From Chania fonticola_B (GTDB lineage Bacteria; Pseudomonadota; Gammaproteobacteria; Enterobacterales; Enterobacteriaceae), in the NCBI RefSeq assembly GCF_048537545.1, contig NZ_CP183218.1: a stretch of DNA of 64,000 bases. The stretch is one strand, 5' to 3'. Each line of letters starts with the position of its first letter. Within the stretch, counting starts at the first letter, position 1. Shown here piece after piece: positions 26,128 to 34,832 of this stretch. Under the pieces are notes generated by a model that did no database searches, had not been told where the DNA came from, and was given only the letters and a program-made list of their open reading frames with translations. Made by a program: the position numbers and the translations under genes.

Positions 26128-26190
26128 ATGATGACTAAGCACACTTCTCTTCTTCGCTGGTGGCGTACTTCCCAATCAAGGGTCGAGTAA
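26128..26190 (+). CDS. trpL: trp operon leader peptide
   Basis: A 20-codon frame: Met-Met-Thr-Lys-His at the start, two adjacent Trp codons (26158-26163, residues 11-12) and RTSQ after them. E. coli TrpL likewise has tandem Trp before RTS, but stops directly after; here five more residues follow. Stalling at the Trp codons when charged tRNA-Trp is scarce would block region 1 and favour the antiterminator. The second ATG (26131) is an alternative start. Confidence 0.9.
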   Translation: MMTKHTSLLRWWRTSQSRVE

Positions 26191-26254
26191 TCACGCATAC
26201 CTGTCATCTGACACTGCAGATTCCCTAGGCCCGCTCATTACAGCGGGCTTTTTT
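26180..26254 (+). terminator. trp attenuator
   Basis: Terminator: GCCCGCT (26229-26235), AGCGGGC (26242-26248), then six T (26249-26254). The likely antiterminator pairs 26180-26187 (GGGTCGAG) with 26225-26232 (CTAGGCCC), 7 of 8 positions including one G-U. It overlaps the terminator's 5' arm, so the two folds exclude each other. Confidence 0.85.
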
Positions 26255-26284
26255 ATGGACAAGATTTGACTGGAACTACCGAAG

Positions 26285-27844
26285 ATGAACATCAAACCAC
26301 AGCTCAAACTCCTCACGGCACAGGCCGGTTACCGCAGCGATCCGACGGCGATTTTTCATCAGCTGTGCGGCGCGCGCCCTGCCACCCTGTTGCTGGACTC
26401 GGCGGAAATCAACAGCAAGCAAAACCTGAAAAGCCTGCTGATTGTCGACAGTGCCCTGCGCATTACCGCCTTGGGCCGTAAGGTCAGCCTTCAGGCGTTG
26501 ACCGCTAACGGTGCAGCCCTGCTGCCACTGTTGGATGAAGCCTTGCCTGCCGACGTTCAAATCCAGGCTCGGCCTAACGGCCGTGAGCTAACCTTCCCAG
26601 CAATTGATACGGTACAAGACGAAGATGCACGCCTGCGTTCACTGTCGGTGTTTGATGCATTGCGCACGATGCTGACGCTGGTCGACGCCCCAGCCGATGA
26701 GCGTGAAGCTATGCTGCTCGGTGGCCTGTTTGCCTATGACCTGGTAGCCGGGTTTGAAGACCTGCCAGAGCTGCGCCAAGACCAACGCTGCCCGGACTTC
26801 TGTTTCTACCTGGCGGAAACGCTGCTGGTGCTGGATCACCAGCGCGGTGTGGCCCGTTTGCAAGCCAGCGTATTTACCGGTGACCACGCTGAAACTCTGC
26901 GTTTGCAGCAGCGTCTCCAACAGCTTCAGGTGCAATTGCAACAAACTCCAATCGCCATTCCTCATCAAAAACTGGAAGACATGCAGCTAAGCTGCAATCA
27001 GAGCGATGAAGAGTACGGCGCGGTGGTCAGCCAGTTGCAGCAGGCGATCCGTCACGGTGAGATTTTCCAGGTAGTGCCTTCTCGTCGCTTCTCCCTGCCT
27101 TGCCCTAACCCACTGGCGGCTTACCAGACGCTGAAGGAAAACAATCCAAGCCCTTACATGTTCTTTATGCAGGACGACGAGTTCACGCTGTTCGGTGCCT
27201 CGCCGGAAAGCGCGCTGAAATATGAAGCTACCAGCCGCCAAATCGAAATTTACCCGATCGCCGGTACTCGTCCTCGCGGACGCCGCGCCGACGGTTCGCT
27301 GGATCTGGATCTCGACAGCCGTATCGAACTGGAAATGCGTACCGACCATAAAGAGCTGGCGGAACACCTGATGCTGGTCGATCTGGCCCGCAACGATCTG
27401 GCCCGTATCTGTGAGGCTGGCAGCCGCTATGTTGCCGACCTGACCAAGGTAGACCGTTACTCATTCGTGATGCACCTGGTTTCCCGCGTGGTCGGCAAGC
27501 TACGTGGCGATCTCGACGTGCTGCATGCCTATCAGGCCTGTATGAATATGGGCACGCTGAGCGGCGCCCCGAAAGTACGCGCCATGCAGCTGATTGCCGC
27601 CTCTGAAGGCACCCGTCGTGGCAGCTACGGCGGTGCCGTGGGCTACTTTACCGCTCACGGCGATCTCGATACCTGTATTGTCATTCGTTCCGCGTATGTT
27701 GAGGACGGTATTGCCACCGTGCAGGCCGGTGCCGGTGTGGTGCTGGACTCCGTTCCGCAGGCAGAAGCCGATGAAACCCGTAACAAGGCACGTGCCGTGC
27801 TGCGTGCCATCGCCAGCGCGCACCAGGCCAAGGAGATTTTCTAA
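26285..27844 (+). CDS. trpE: Anthranilate synthase component I
   Basis: Chorismate-using subunit of anthranilate synthase; with TrpG it makes anthranilate. 519 residues (E. coli 520). The N-terminal feedback site for tryptophan is visible as LLLDSAEI (residues 35-42). The catalytic half carries IAGTRPRGRR, ELEMRTDHKELAEHLMLVDLARND and GTLSGAPKVRAMQLI. The TAA stop overlaps the trpG ATG by one base, which suggests translational coupling for a 1:1 complex. Confidence 0.97.
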   Translation: MNIKPQLKLLTAQAGYRSDPTAIFHQLCGARPATLLLDSAEINSKQNLKSLLIVDSALRITALGRKVSLQALTANGAALLPLLDEALPADVQIQARPNGRELTFPAIDTVQDEDARLRSLSVFDALRTMLTLVDAPADEREAMLLGGLFAYDLVAGFEDLPELRQDQRCPDFCFYLAETLLVLDHQRGVARLQASVFTGDHAETLRLQQRLQQLQVQLQQTPIAIPHQKLEDMQLSCNQSDEEYGAVVSQLQQAIRHGEIFQVVPSRRFSLPCPNPLAAYQTLKENNPSPYMFFMQDDEFTLFGASPESALKYEATSRQIEIYPIAGTRPRGRRADGSLDLDLDSRIELEMRTDHKELAEHLMLVDLARNDLARICEAGSRYVADLTKVDRYSFVMHLVSRVVGKLRGDLDVLHAYQACMNMGTLSGAPKVRAMQLIAASEGTRRGSYGGAVGYFTAHGDLDTCIVIRSAYVEDGIATVQAGAGVVLDSVPQAEADETRNKARAVLRAIASAHQAKEIF

Positions 27845-28425
27845 TGGCCGATATCTTACTGCTCGACAACGTCGACTCCTTTACTTACAACCTGGTCGAT
27901 CAACTGCGTGCCAGCGGTCATCAGGTAGTCATTTATCGTAACCAGATTGCCGCCGAGATCATCATCGCGCGCCTGCAACAGATGGAGCAGCCTATATTAA
28001 TGCTGTCCCCAGGCCCTGGTACTCCAGCCGACGCTGGTTGTATGCCAGAGCTGTTGCAACGCCTGCGCGGCCAGATGCCAATCATCGGGATCTGTCTCGG
28101 CCATCAGGCGATTGTGGAAGCCTATGGCGGCCACGTTGGCCAGGCCGGTGAGATTTTGCACGGCAAGGCTTCTTCCATTACTCACGATAACCAGGGGATG
28201 TTTGCCGGTATGGCCAACCCGCTGCCGGTCGCCCGCTATCACTCGCTGGTCGGCAGCAATATCCCTGAAGGGCTGACCGTCAATGCTCGCTTCGGCGACA
28301 TGGTGATGGCAGTGCGTCACGATGAACACCGCGTATGTGGTTTCCAATTCCATCCAGAATCCATTCTGACCACCCAAGGCGCGCGTTTGCTTGAGCAGAC
28401 GTTGGCCTGGGCGTTGGCGAAATAA
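27844..28425 (+). CDS. trpG: Anthranilate synthase component II (glutamine amidotransferase)
   Basis: Class I glutamine amidotransferase feeding ammonia to TrpE. 193 residues, free-standing. Catalytic triad: Cys84 in GICLGHQA, and His and Glu in FQFHPESIL near the C-terminus. In E. coli, Salmonella and Klebsiella this domain is fused to TrpD; here a TAA at 28423-28425 and 16 bases separate them, as described for Serratia marcescens. Confidence 0.97.
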   Translation: MADILLLDNVDSFTYNLVDQLRASGHQVVIYRNQIAAEIIIARLQQMEQPILMLSPGPGTPADAGCMPELLQRLRGQMPIIGICLGHQAIVEAYGGHVGQAGEILHGKASSITHDNQGMFAGMANPLPVARYHSLVGSNIPEGLTVNARFGDMVMAVRHDEHRVCGFQFHPESILTTQGARLLEQTLAWALAK

Positions 28426-28441
28426 TCAAGGGGAACCGACT

Positions 28442-29440
28442 ATGCAACCTATTCTTGAAAAACTGTATCGATCGGAGTCGATGAGCCAGGAAGAAAGCCA
28501 GCAGTTATTCAGCGCTATCGTGCGCGGTGAGCTGGAACCTAGCCAACTTGCGGCGGCCTTAATCAGCATGAAGATCCGCGGTGAGCACCCGGAAGAAATC
28601 GCCGGAGCTGCCAAGGCACTCTTGGCCGATGCTCTACCGTTCCCACGCCCGGACTATGCCTTCGCGGATATCGTCGGCACCGGCGGTGACGGCACCAACA
28701 GCATCAATATCTCCACGGCCAGCGCTTTTGTCGCCGCAGCCTGTGGGGTCAAGGTGGCCAAGCACGGCAACCGCAGCGTCTCCAGCCGTTCCGGTTCATC
28801 CGATCTGTTGGCCGCCTTCGGGATCCGTCTGGATCTGCCTGCGGAAGAATCCCGCAAGGCTTTGGATGAACTGGGCGTATGTTTCCTGTTTGCGCCGCAG
28901 TATCACACCGGTTTTCGCCATGCGATGCCGGTACGCCAACAGTTGAAGACCCGCACGGTGTTCAACGTACTCGGGCCGTTGATTAACCCGGCTCGTCCAC
29001 CGTTGGCGTTGATTGGGGTCTACAGCCCGGAGCTGGTGCTGCCAATCGCCCAAACCCTGCGCGTATTGGGTTATCAGCGCGCCGCCGTCGTGCACGGTGG
29101 CGGTATGGATGAAGTGGCGATCCACACCACCACTCACGTCGCCGAGCTGAATGACGGCGAAATTGAAAGTTATCAGCTGACACCTAAATCTTTTGGGTTG
29201 GACAGCTACCCGCTGGGCTCCCTGCTGGGAGGGTCGCCGGAAGAAAACCGTGACATTCTGGCAAGGTTGTTACAAGGTAAAGGTGAGCCAGCGCACGCCG
29301 CGGCGGTCGCCGCCAACGTCGCACTGTTGCTGAAACTATTCGGACAGGAAGACCTGCGCCAGAACGCGCAGCAGGCATTGGAAATGATCCACAGTGGGCA
29401 GGCTTACCAGCGTGTCACTGCTTTGGCAGCAAGAGGATAA
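28442..29440 (+). CDS. trpD: Anthranilate phosphoribosyltransferase
   Basis: Transfers phosphoribose from PRPP to anthranilate. 332 residues. The PRPP loop is VGTGGDGTNSINISTASAFVAA (about residues 78-99) and KHGNRSVSSRSGSSDLLAA follows. The ATG at 28442 has GGGGAA upstream. A frame opening at 28391, inside trpG, is not the start. Its stop (TAA) is directly next to the trpCF ATG. Confidence 0.96.
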   Translation: MQPILEKLYRSESMSQEESQQLFSAIVRGELEPSQLAAALISMKIRGEHPEEIAGAAKALLADALPFPRPDYAFADIVGTGGDGTNSINISTASAFVAAACGVKVAKHGNRSVSSRSGSSDLLAAFGIRLDLPAEESRKALDELGVCFLFAPQYHTGFRHAMPVRQQLKTRTVFNVLGPLINPARPPLALIGVYSPELVLPIAQTLRVLGYQRAAVVHGGGMDEVAIHTTTHVAELNDGEIESYQLTPKSFGLDSYPLGSLLGGSPEENRDILARLLQGKGEPAHAAAVAANVALLLKLFGQEDLRQNAQQALEMIHSGQAYQRVTALAARG

Positions 29441-30805
29441 ATGATGCAGGAAACCGTGCTCAACAAGATTGTTCGTGACAAGGCGCAGTGGGTCGCGGCA
29501 CGTAAGCAACAACAGCCATTAGCCAGCTTTCAAAACGAAATCGTGCCAAGCGAGCGTAGCTTTTATCATGCGCTACAAGGCGCCAGAACGGCATTTATTC
29601 TCGAATGCAAAAAAGCCTCTCCTTCCAAGGGGCTGATCCGCGAGAATTTTGACCCGGTGGAAATCGCCTCGGTGTATAAGGACTTCGCCTCGGCGATCTC
29701 GGTGCTGACCGATGAGCAATACTTCCAGGGCAGCTTCGATTTTCTGCCGCTGGTGAGTAAAACCGTGACCCAGCCGGTGCTGTGTAAGGACTTTATGATC
29801 GACCCTTACCAAATCTATCTGGCACGTCACTACCAGGCCGACGCCATTCTGTTGATGCTGTCAGTGCTCGATGACGAACAGTACCGCCAACTTGCTGCGG
29901 TGGCACACAGCCTGAATATGGGCGTGCTGACCGAGGTGATAAGCGAAGAAGAATTACAGCGTGCGGTTCAGCTGGAAGCCAAAGTGATTGGCATCAACAA
30001 CCGCGATCTGCGCGATCTGTCTATCGATCTGGATCGCACCCGCACCCTGGCTCCAAAAGTGCCACATGGCGTGACGGTGATCAGCGAGTCCGGCATCAAT
30101 AACTATCGCCAGATCCGTGAACTCAGCCGCTATGCCAACGGTTTTCTGATCGGTAGCGCATTGATGTCGGAGGCCAACCTGCGCAGCGCGGTACGCCGCG
30201 TGATCCTCGGTGACAACAAAGTCTGTGGCCTGACCCGGCCGCAAGATGCCGCCGCCGCTTATCAGGCAGGTGCCAACTACGGCGGTCTGATCTTCGTTGG
30301 CCGTTCCCCACGTAACGTGGACATTGCCCGCGCCAGGGAAGTGATCGCCGGAGCGCCGTTGAAATACGTGGGTGTTTTCTGTGATGCGCCCATCGCTACG
30401 GTAGCGCAAACTGCTGAGCGCCTTGGTCTGTATGCGGTGCAACTGCACGGAGCGGAAGACCAAGCTTATATTAACGCCCTGCGCGCCGAGCTGCCTGCCA
30501 CCTGTCAGATCTGGAAAGCCTTGAGCGTAAAAGACAGCCTGCCCGCTCGCGATCTGCAACAGGTCGATCGTTACCTGCTGGATAACGGCGCTGGCGGTAC
30601 CGGAGTTCGCTTTGACTGGTCGGTGTTGCAGGGCCAAACGCTGGACAACGTGATGCTGGCTGGCGGCCTGAGTGCAGACAACTGCCTAGATGCGGCCCAA
30701 CTGGGCTGTGCGGGCCTCGATTTCAACTCTGGCGTAGAGAGCCAACCCGGCATCAAAGATGCCGAGCGTCTCGCGGCGGTGTTCCAGACCCTGCGCGCCT
30801 ACTGA
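29441..30805 (+). CDS. trpC: Bifunctional indole-3-glycerol-phosphate synthase / phosphoribosylanthranilate isomerase
   Basis: Two fused TIM barrels, 454 residues: the synthase domain (about 1-255, with FILECKKASPSKG, LCKDFMIDPYQIY and TEVISEEE) and the isomerase domain (from about 256, starting KVCGLTRPQDA, with DNGAGGTG near 385). TrpF Cys is in VCGLTR and TrpF Asp in the GVFCDAP-LHG core. The fusion is normal for enterobacteria. ATG at 29441 or 29444 are both possible. It abuts trpD. Confidence 0.96.
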   Translation: MMQETVLNKIVRDKAQWVAARKQQQPLASFQNEIVPSERSFYHALQGARTAFILECKKASPSKGLIRENFDPVEIASVYKDFASAISVLTDEQYFQGSFDFLPLVSKTVTQPVLCKDFMIDPYQIYLARHYQADAILLMLSVLDDEQYRQLAAVAHSLNMGVLTEVISEEELQRAVQLEAKVIGINNRDLRDLSIDLDRTRTLAPKVPHGVTVISESGINNYRQIRELSRYANGFLIGSALMSEANLRSAVRRVILGDNKVCGLTRPQDAAAAYQAGANYGGLIFVGRSPRNVDIARAREVIAGAPLKYVGVFCDAPIATVAQTAERLGLYAVQLHGAEDQAYINALRAELPATCQIWKALSVKDSLPARDLQQVDRYLLDNGAGGTGVRFDWSVLQGQTLDNVMLAGGLSADNCLDAAQLGCAGLDFNSGVESQPGIKDAERLAAVFQTLRAY

Positions 30806-30843
30806 TTGCGAACCTCATTTAACGGATAATAACGGGAAAAATA

Positions 30844-32034
30844 ATGACGCTGCTTAACCCTTACTTCGGCGAATTTGGCGGTCAGTACGTGCCGCAAATT
30901 TTGATGCCAGCCCTGAAACAACTGGAAGAAGCCTTCGTCAGCGCCCAGCGTGACCCTGAGTTCCAGGCAGAGTTTATCGATCTGCTAAAAAACTATGCGG
31001 GCCGCCCAACGGCACTGACGCTGTGCAAAAACCTGACTGCCGGTAGCAAAACCAAACTCTACCTAAAGCGTGAAGATCTGCTGCACGGCGGTGCCCATAA
31101 GACCAACCAGGTATTGGGCCAGGCGCTGCTTGCCAAACGCATGGGCAAAACCGAGATCATCGCGGAAACCGGCGCTGGCCAACACGGTGTGGCCTCTGCG
31201 CTGGCGTGCGCCCTGCTCGGTCTGAAATGCCGTATCTACATGGGTGCCAAGGACATTGAACGCCAGTCACCTAACGTATTCCGTATGCGCCTGATGGGGG
31301 CTGAAGTGATCCCGGTGCACAGCGGTTCTTCCACGCTGAAAGATGCCTGTAACGAAGCGCTGCGCGACTGGTCTGGCTCTTACGATAAGGCCCACTACAT
31401 GCTGGGCACTGCCGCAGGCCCACACCCGTTCCCGACCATAGTGCGTGAATTCCAACGCATGATCGGTGAAGAAACCAAAGCTCAGGTGCTGGAGCGTGAA
31501 GGCCGTCTGCCGGATGCCGTATTGGCCTGCGTTGGCGGTGGTTCCAACGCCATCGGCATGTTTGCCGACTTTATCGATGATGACAGCGTTGGCCTGATCG
31601 GCGTTGAACCCGCTGGCCTGGGGATCGAAACCGGCCAGCATGGTGCGCCGCTGAAACATGGCAAGGTGGGGATTTACTTCGGGATGAAATCGCCGATGAT
31701 GCAAACCTCTGAAGGCCAGATCGAGGAGTCTTACTCGATTTCCGCCGGTTTGGACTTCCCTTCCGTTGGCCCGCAACACGCCTATCTGAACAGCATCGGC
31801 CGCGCAGAATACGTGTCGATCACCGATGATGAAGCGCTGGAGGCTTTCAAAGCGCTTTCCCGCCACGAAGGGATTATCCCGGCGTTGGAGTCTTCCCATG
31901 CCCTCGCACACGCGCTGAAAATGATCCGTGAAGAGCCGCAGAAAGAACAGATCCTGGTGGTTAACCTGTCCGGCCGCGGCGACAAAGACATATTTACCGT
32001 TCACGACATTCTGAAAGCACGGGGAGAAATCTGA
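30844..32034 (+). CDS. trpB: Tryptophan synthase beta chain
   Basis: PLP enzyme condensing indole and serine. 396 residues. The PLP lysine is Lys86 in HGGAHKTNQ; ETGAGQHGVA and the phosphate-binding GGGSNAIG follow. Its TGA overlaps the trpA ATG by one base, so alpha and beta chains are translationally coupled. A 38-base gap separates it from trpCF. Confidence 0.97.
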   Translation: MTLLNPYFGEFGGQYVPQILMPALKQLEEAFVSAQRDPEFQAEFIDLLKNYAGRPTALTLCKNLTAGSKTKLYLKREDLLHGGAHKTNQVLGQALLAKRMGKTEIIAETGAGQHGVASALACALLGLKCRIYMGAKDIERQSPNVFRMRLMGAEVIPVHSGSSTLKDACNEALRDWSGSYDKAHYMLGTAAGPHPFPTIVREFQRMIGEETKAQVLEREGRLPDAVLACVGGGSNAIGMFADFIDDDSVGLIGVEPAGLGIETGQHGAPLKHGKVGIYFGMKSPMMQTSEGQIEESYSISAGLDFPSVGPQHAYLNSIGRAEYVSITDDEALEAFKALSRHEGIIPALESSHALAHALKMIREEPQKEQILVVNLSGRGDKDIFTVHDILKARGEI

Positions 32035-32840
32035 TGGAACGTTATCAGCAACTGTTCAAACGGTTGGAAAATAATAAAGAAGGCGCCTTCGTGCCGTTTG
32101 TCACCCTCGGCGACCCAAACCCGACGCTATCGTTACAGATTATCGATACGCTGGTAGAGAACGGTGCAGATGCCTTGGAGTTAGGGATCCCCTTCTCTGA
32201 TCCGTTGGCCGATGGCCCAACCATTCAAAGTGCAGCACTGCGTGCTTTCGCTTCTGGCGTTACGCCAACGCACTGTTTTGAAATGCTGACGGCAATCCGC
32301 CAGAAGAACCCTGATATTCCGATTGGCCTGCTGATGTACGCCAACCTGGTGTTCCACGGCGGCATTGACGCATTTTATCAGCGCTGTGCGCAGGCCGGTG
32401 TAGATTCGGTGTTGATCGCGGACGTACCTTTCGAGGAGTCCGCACCTTTCCGCGCGGCAGCAACTCGCCACGGCATCGCGCCAATCTATATCTGCCCACC
32501 AAATGCGGATGAGGATTTACTGCGTGAAATCTCGTCCCACGGCCGGGGTTACACTTACCTGCTGTCACGCGCAGGAGTAACCGGGACGGAAAGCCGGGCG
32601 CAGTTACCGCTGCACCACCTGGTCAATAAGCTGCGCGAGTATCATGCGGCGCCACCGCTGCAAGGCTTTGGCATCTCTGAACCTTCACAGGTCAAGGATG
32701 CGTTGCAAGCCGGGGCCGCCGGGGCAATCTCCGGTTCGGCAATTGTTAAGATCATCGAACAGAATCAGGCACAACCGGCAGAAATGCTGGCCAAGCTGGG
32801 CAAGTTTGTACGTGAAATGAAAGCCGCTACCCGCGTTTAA
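32034..32840 (+). CDS. trpA: Tryptophan synthase alpha chain
   Basis: Cleaves indole-3-glycerol phosphate to indole, which is channelled to TrpB. 268 residues. Catalytic Glu49 in LELGIPFSDPLAD with Asp60 at its end; the phosphate-binding GFGIS and GAISGSAIV are present. Last gene of the trp operon. Confidence 0.97.
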   Translation: MERYQQLFKRLENNKEGAFVPFVTLGDPNPTLSLQIIDTLVENGADALELGIPFSDPLADGPTIQSAALRAFASGVTPTHCFEMLTAIRQKNPDIPIGLLMYANLVFHGGIDAFYQRCAQAGVDSVLIADVPFEESAPFRAAATRHGIAPIYICPPNADEDLLREISSHGRGYTYLLSRAGVTGTESRAQLPLHHLVNKLREYHAAPPLQGFGISEPSQVKDALQAGAAGAISGSAIVKIIEQNQAQPAEMLAKLGKFVREMKAATRV

Positions 32841-32865
32841 TCTCCCGCTCTCAATCACCGGATAC

Positions 32866-32894
32866 TACGAAAGTATCCGGTGATAACACATTGT
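32866..32894 (+). terminator. trp operon terminal hairpin
   Basis: An 11-bp perfect stem (TCACCGGATAC at 32866-32876, GTATCCGGTGA at 32884-32894) follows trpA but has no T run. It may stabilise the 3' end or act with Rho, unlike the T-tailed E. coli trp t. Confidence 0.65.
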
Positions 32895-33009
32895 TTAGCC
32901 TCATTCTTGCCAAAGATATTTTTGCAAACAATTTGAACAAACCAGCAACCTGCCCCACAATCATATTTGCCGCTAAATATTCAGTGGCTCAGTGCATACG
33001 ATTTCGTTA

Positions 33010-33025
33010 GCTGATTGAAATCAGC
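33010..33025. promoter_or_regulatory. Palindrome upstream of BON lipoprotein gene
   Basis: GCTGATT-GA-AATCAGC, perfect 7-bp arms, 40 bases before the start codon. It could be a regulator site; none is identified. Confidence 0.4.
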
Positions 33026-33064
33026 ATTTAATTTCAACAATAACATTTGCAAGGAGAGTCATTT

Positions 33065-33379
33065 ATGAAGCTATTTAAAACCCTTTCGGCGCTGTGCATG
33101 GCAGCTATTTTGGCGATGGCAGTTTCTGCCTGTGCTCCAACGGCAAAATCAGAGGGGACTGGCGGTTATATTGACGATACGGTCATCACTACCAAGGTGA
33201 AGTCAGCACTGCTGGCGGATAAAACCATCAAATCCACCGAGATTAGCGTCGAGACCTTTAAAGGCAAGGTTCAGTTAAGCGGTTTCGTCAGCTCTAGCGC
33301 CGATGCCAATCGCGCCGTTCAGGTGACTCGCGGCGTGGCAGGGGTTAAATCTGTCGAAAACGATATGCGCATTAAATAA
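33065..33379 (+). CDS. BON-domain lipoprotein
   Basis: 104 residues. The lipoprotein signal ends AVSAC with Cys23 lipidated. One BON domain follows, GGYIDDTVITTKVKSALLADKTIKSTEISVETFKGKVQLSGFV, with the typical VKSVENDMRI end. BON domains, as in OsmY and DolP, bind phospholipid membranes and serve envelope stability; this one is probably on the inner face of the outer membrane. ATG 33065 has AAGGAG at 33051-33056. It is monocistronic. Confidence 0.88.
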   Translation: MKLFKTLSALCMAAILAMAVSACAPTAKSEGTGGYIDDTVITTKVKSALLADKTIKSTEISVETFKGKVQLSGFVSSSADANRAVQVTRGVAGVKSVENDMRIK

Positions 33380-33386
33380 CTGAAGA

Positions 33387-33413
33387 GGGAGGCGCCGAAC
33401 AGCGCCTCCTTTA
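33387..33413 (+). terminator. Terminator of BON lipoprotein gene
   Basis: GGAGGCGC (33388-33395) pairs with GCGCCTCC (33402-33409), followed by a short T-rich tail. ompW converges from the right. Confidence 0.8.
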
Positions 33414-33421
33414 CTGCTGGC

Positions 33422-34063
33422 TTAGAAGCGGTAGCCTGCACCAAACATAAAGACAAATGGGTCCAGACGAGTGTCAATACTCTGATGTTGATCGCCAGCG
33501 TCGAAGCGTACCTTGGTTTCGATATTCATCCACCAAAGCGACATGTTCAACATCCAGTGCTCATCCAGGTTGTAATCCAGACCCGCCTGCCCGGCTACGC
33601 CCCAGGAATTTTTCAGATCCAGGTTGCTTAAACCCGCATCCTTGCCGTTGTCGTTGAATTTCTCGTCGAAGAACATGGTGTAGTTCACACCGATGCCCAG
33701 GTATGGACGCAGCTTGTCTTGCTTGTCGCCAAAGTAGTACTGCGCCATCAGCGTTGGTGGCAGTTGACGAACGGTTGCAATATCCCCGTTGACCGCTGGG
33801 CCACCCAGAGAAACTTTATGGCGGAACGGCGTTGCAGCCAGTAACTCGACGCCGATATTGTCCGTCACCATATAGCCAAAAGTCAGACCCAATTGGGTGT
33901 TGTTATTGGCGTTGAACGATCCTTGGCCTAAAACGTTGTCCGAACCTGCATTAGGACGAACTGTTGCAGTCCCTGCACGGAACAGGAAATCACCCGCTTG
34001 ATGCGCGCTTGCTACCATAGGAGCCATCAGAGCCCCTAACACCACCAGAGTTGTCTTTTTCAT
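33422..34063 (-). CDS. ompW: Outer membrane protein OmpW
   Basis: Eight-stranded beta-barrel porin of 213 residues with a cleaved signal peptide (MKKTTLVVLGALMAPMVASA). Typical OmpW blocks: HQAGDFLFRAGTATVRP, NNTQLGLTFGYM, NIGVELLAATPFRHK, LPPTLMAQYYFGD, and terminal FGAGYRF for BAM-dependent insertion. It is thought to pass small hydrophobic solutes and is linked to anaerobic and osmotic adaptation. ATG 34063 is the start. A perfect FNR box lies 145 bases upstream. Confidence 0.95.
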   Translation of the reverse strand: MKKTTLVVLGALMAPMVASAHQAGDFLFRAGTATVRPNAGSDNVLGQGSFNANNNTQLGLTFGYMVTDNIGVELLAATPFRHKVSLGGPAVNGDIATVRQLPPTLMAQYYFGDKQDKLRPYLGIGVNYTMFFDEKFNDNGKDAGLSNLDLKNSWGVAGQAGLDYNLDEHWMLNMSLWWMNIETKVRFDAGDQHQSIDTRLDPFVFMFGAGYRF

Positions 34064-34207
34064 TATCCATTCCATTTGTGTGGTTTACAGTCCCGATGAA
34101 TATACCTATTAACAGGTATTTATGATCCCATCGAGATCACATCTTAAGTGTAAAAATTTAAAATCCCACCAAAAACAAAGCCACCTAAGGTGTTAATAAA
34201 TCGATAA

Positions 34208-34221
34208 TTGATCTGAATCAA
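34208..34221. promoter_or_regulatory. FNR box between ompW and YkgJ-like gene
   Basis: TTGAT-CTGA-ATCAA, a perfect FNR consensus. ompW is FNR-regulated in E. coli, so it is the likelier target, but the divergent cysteine-cluster gene 139 bases to the right is also possible. Confidence 0.65.
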
Positions 34222-34359
34222 TAAACGCCTTTTGTTGCAAATATGATGCATGTTTGAATTTCTGTTACCGAAAAAAAGTTGCTAAAAAAAATGCCTCTGC
34301 GTAATTTCATTATTCCTGTTGGTTTTGGTTGGGCCGGTAAGGAGTCGGTGGCAATCAAG

Positions 34360-34800
34360 ATGAGCGAAATTCAAAATCCCTGCACCAGCTGCGGCGCCTG
34401 CTGCGGTTATTTTCGAGTATCATTCTATTGGGCCGAAGCGGAAGATGGCGGCGGCGTGGTACCTATATCCTTAACTGAACCCTTGAGCCCCTTTCTGCGC
34501 TGTATGCAAGGGACCAACAGCAAGTCACCACGCTGCACCTCGCTGGTAGGTGAGATTGGTCAGGCGGTGTCCTGTTCGATCTACCCCAATCGCCCCAGCC
34601 CCTGCCGCGAATTCGATCAATCCGGGGAAAACGGCCTACGCAATGAAGCCTGCGATCGGGCCCGTGAGCGCTACGGCCTGCCGCCCTTGCCGGTTCCCCT
34701 GCCATTATCATTGTCAGAGACCATAATCGCCCAAGAAATCAGCACAGTGCCATTCGCGGGGTGCCACAGCGGCGCGGAACAGGGTACAATCGCCCACTGA
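34360..34800 (+). CDS. YkgJ-family cysteine cluster protein
   Basis: 146 residues. The CX2CX2CC cluster at the N-terminus (NPCTSCGACCGYF, about 7-19) joins later cysteines (FLRCM, PRCTSL, VSCSIY, PSPCREF, NEACDRA), the usual CxxCxxCC family pattern that probably binds zinc or an Fe-S cluster. Function is unknown. The ATG at 34360 lies 15 bases after AAGGAG, far for a ribosome site; a GTG at 34348 in frame is closer but unusually tight. It is followed after 32 bases by yciC. Confidence 0.78.
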   Translation: MSEIQNPCTSCGACCGYFRVSFYWAEAEDGGGVVPISLTEPLSPFLRCMQGTNSKSPRCTSLVGEIGQAVSCSIYPNRPSPCREFDQSGENGLRNEACDRARERYGLPPLPVPLPLSLSETIIAQEISTVPFAGCHSGAEQGTIAH

Positions 34801-34832
34801 TTTAACTACGTTCCCGACGCCAAGGAGTCTGC

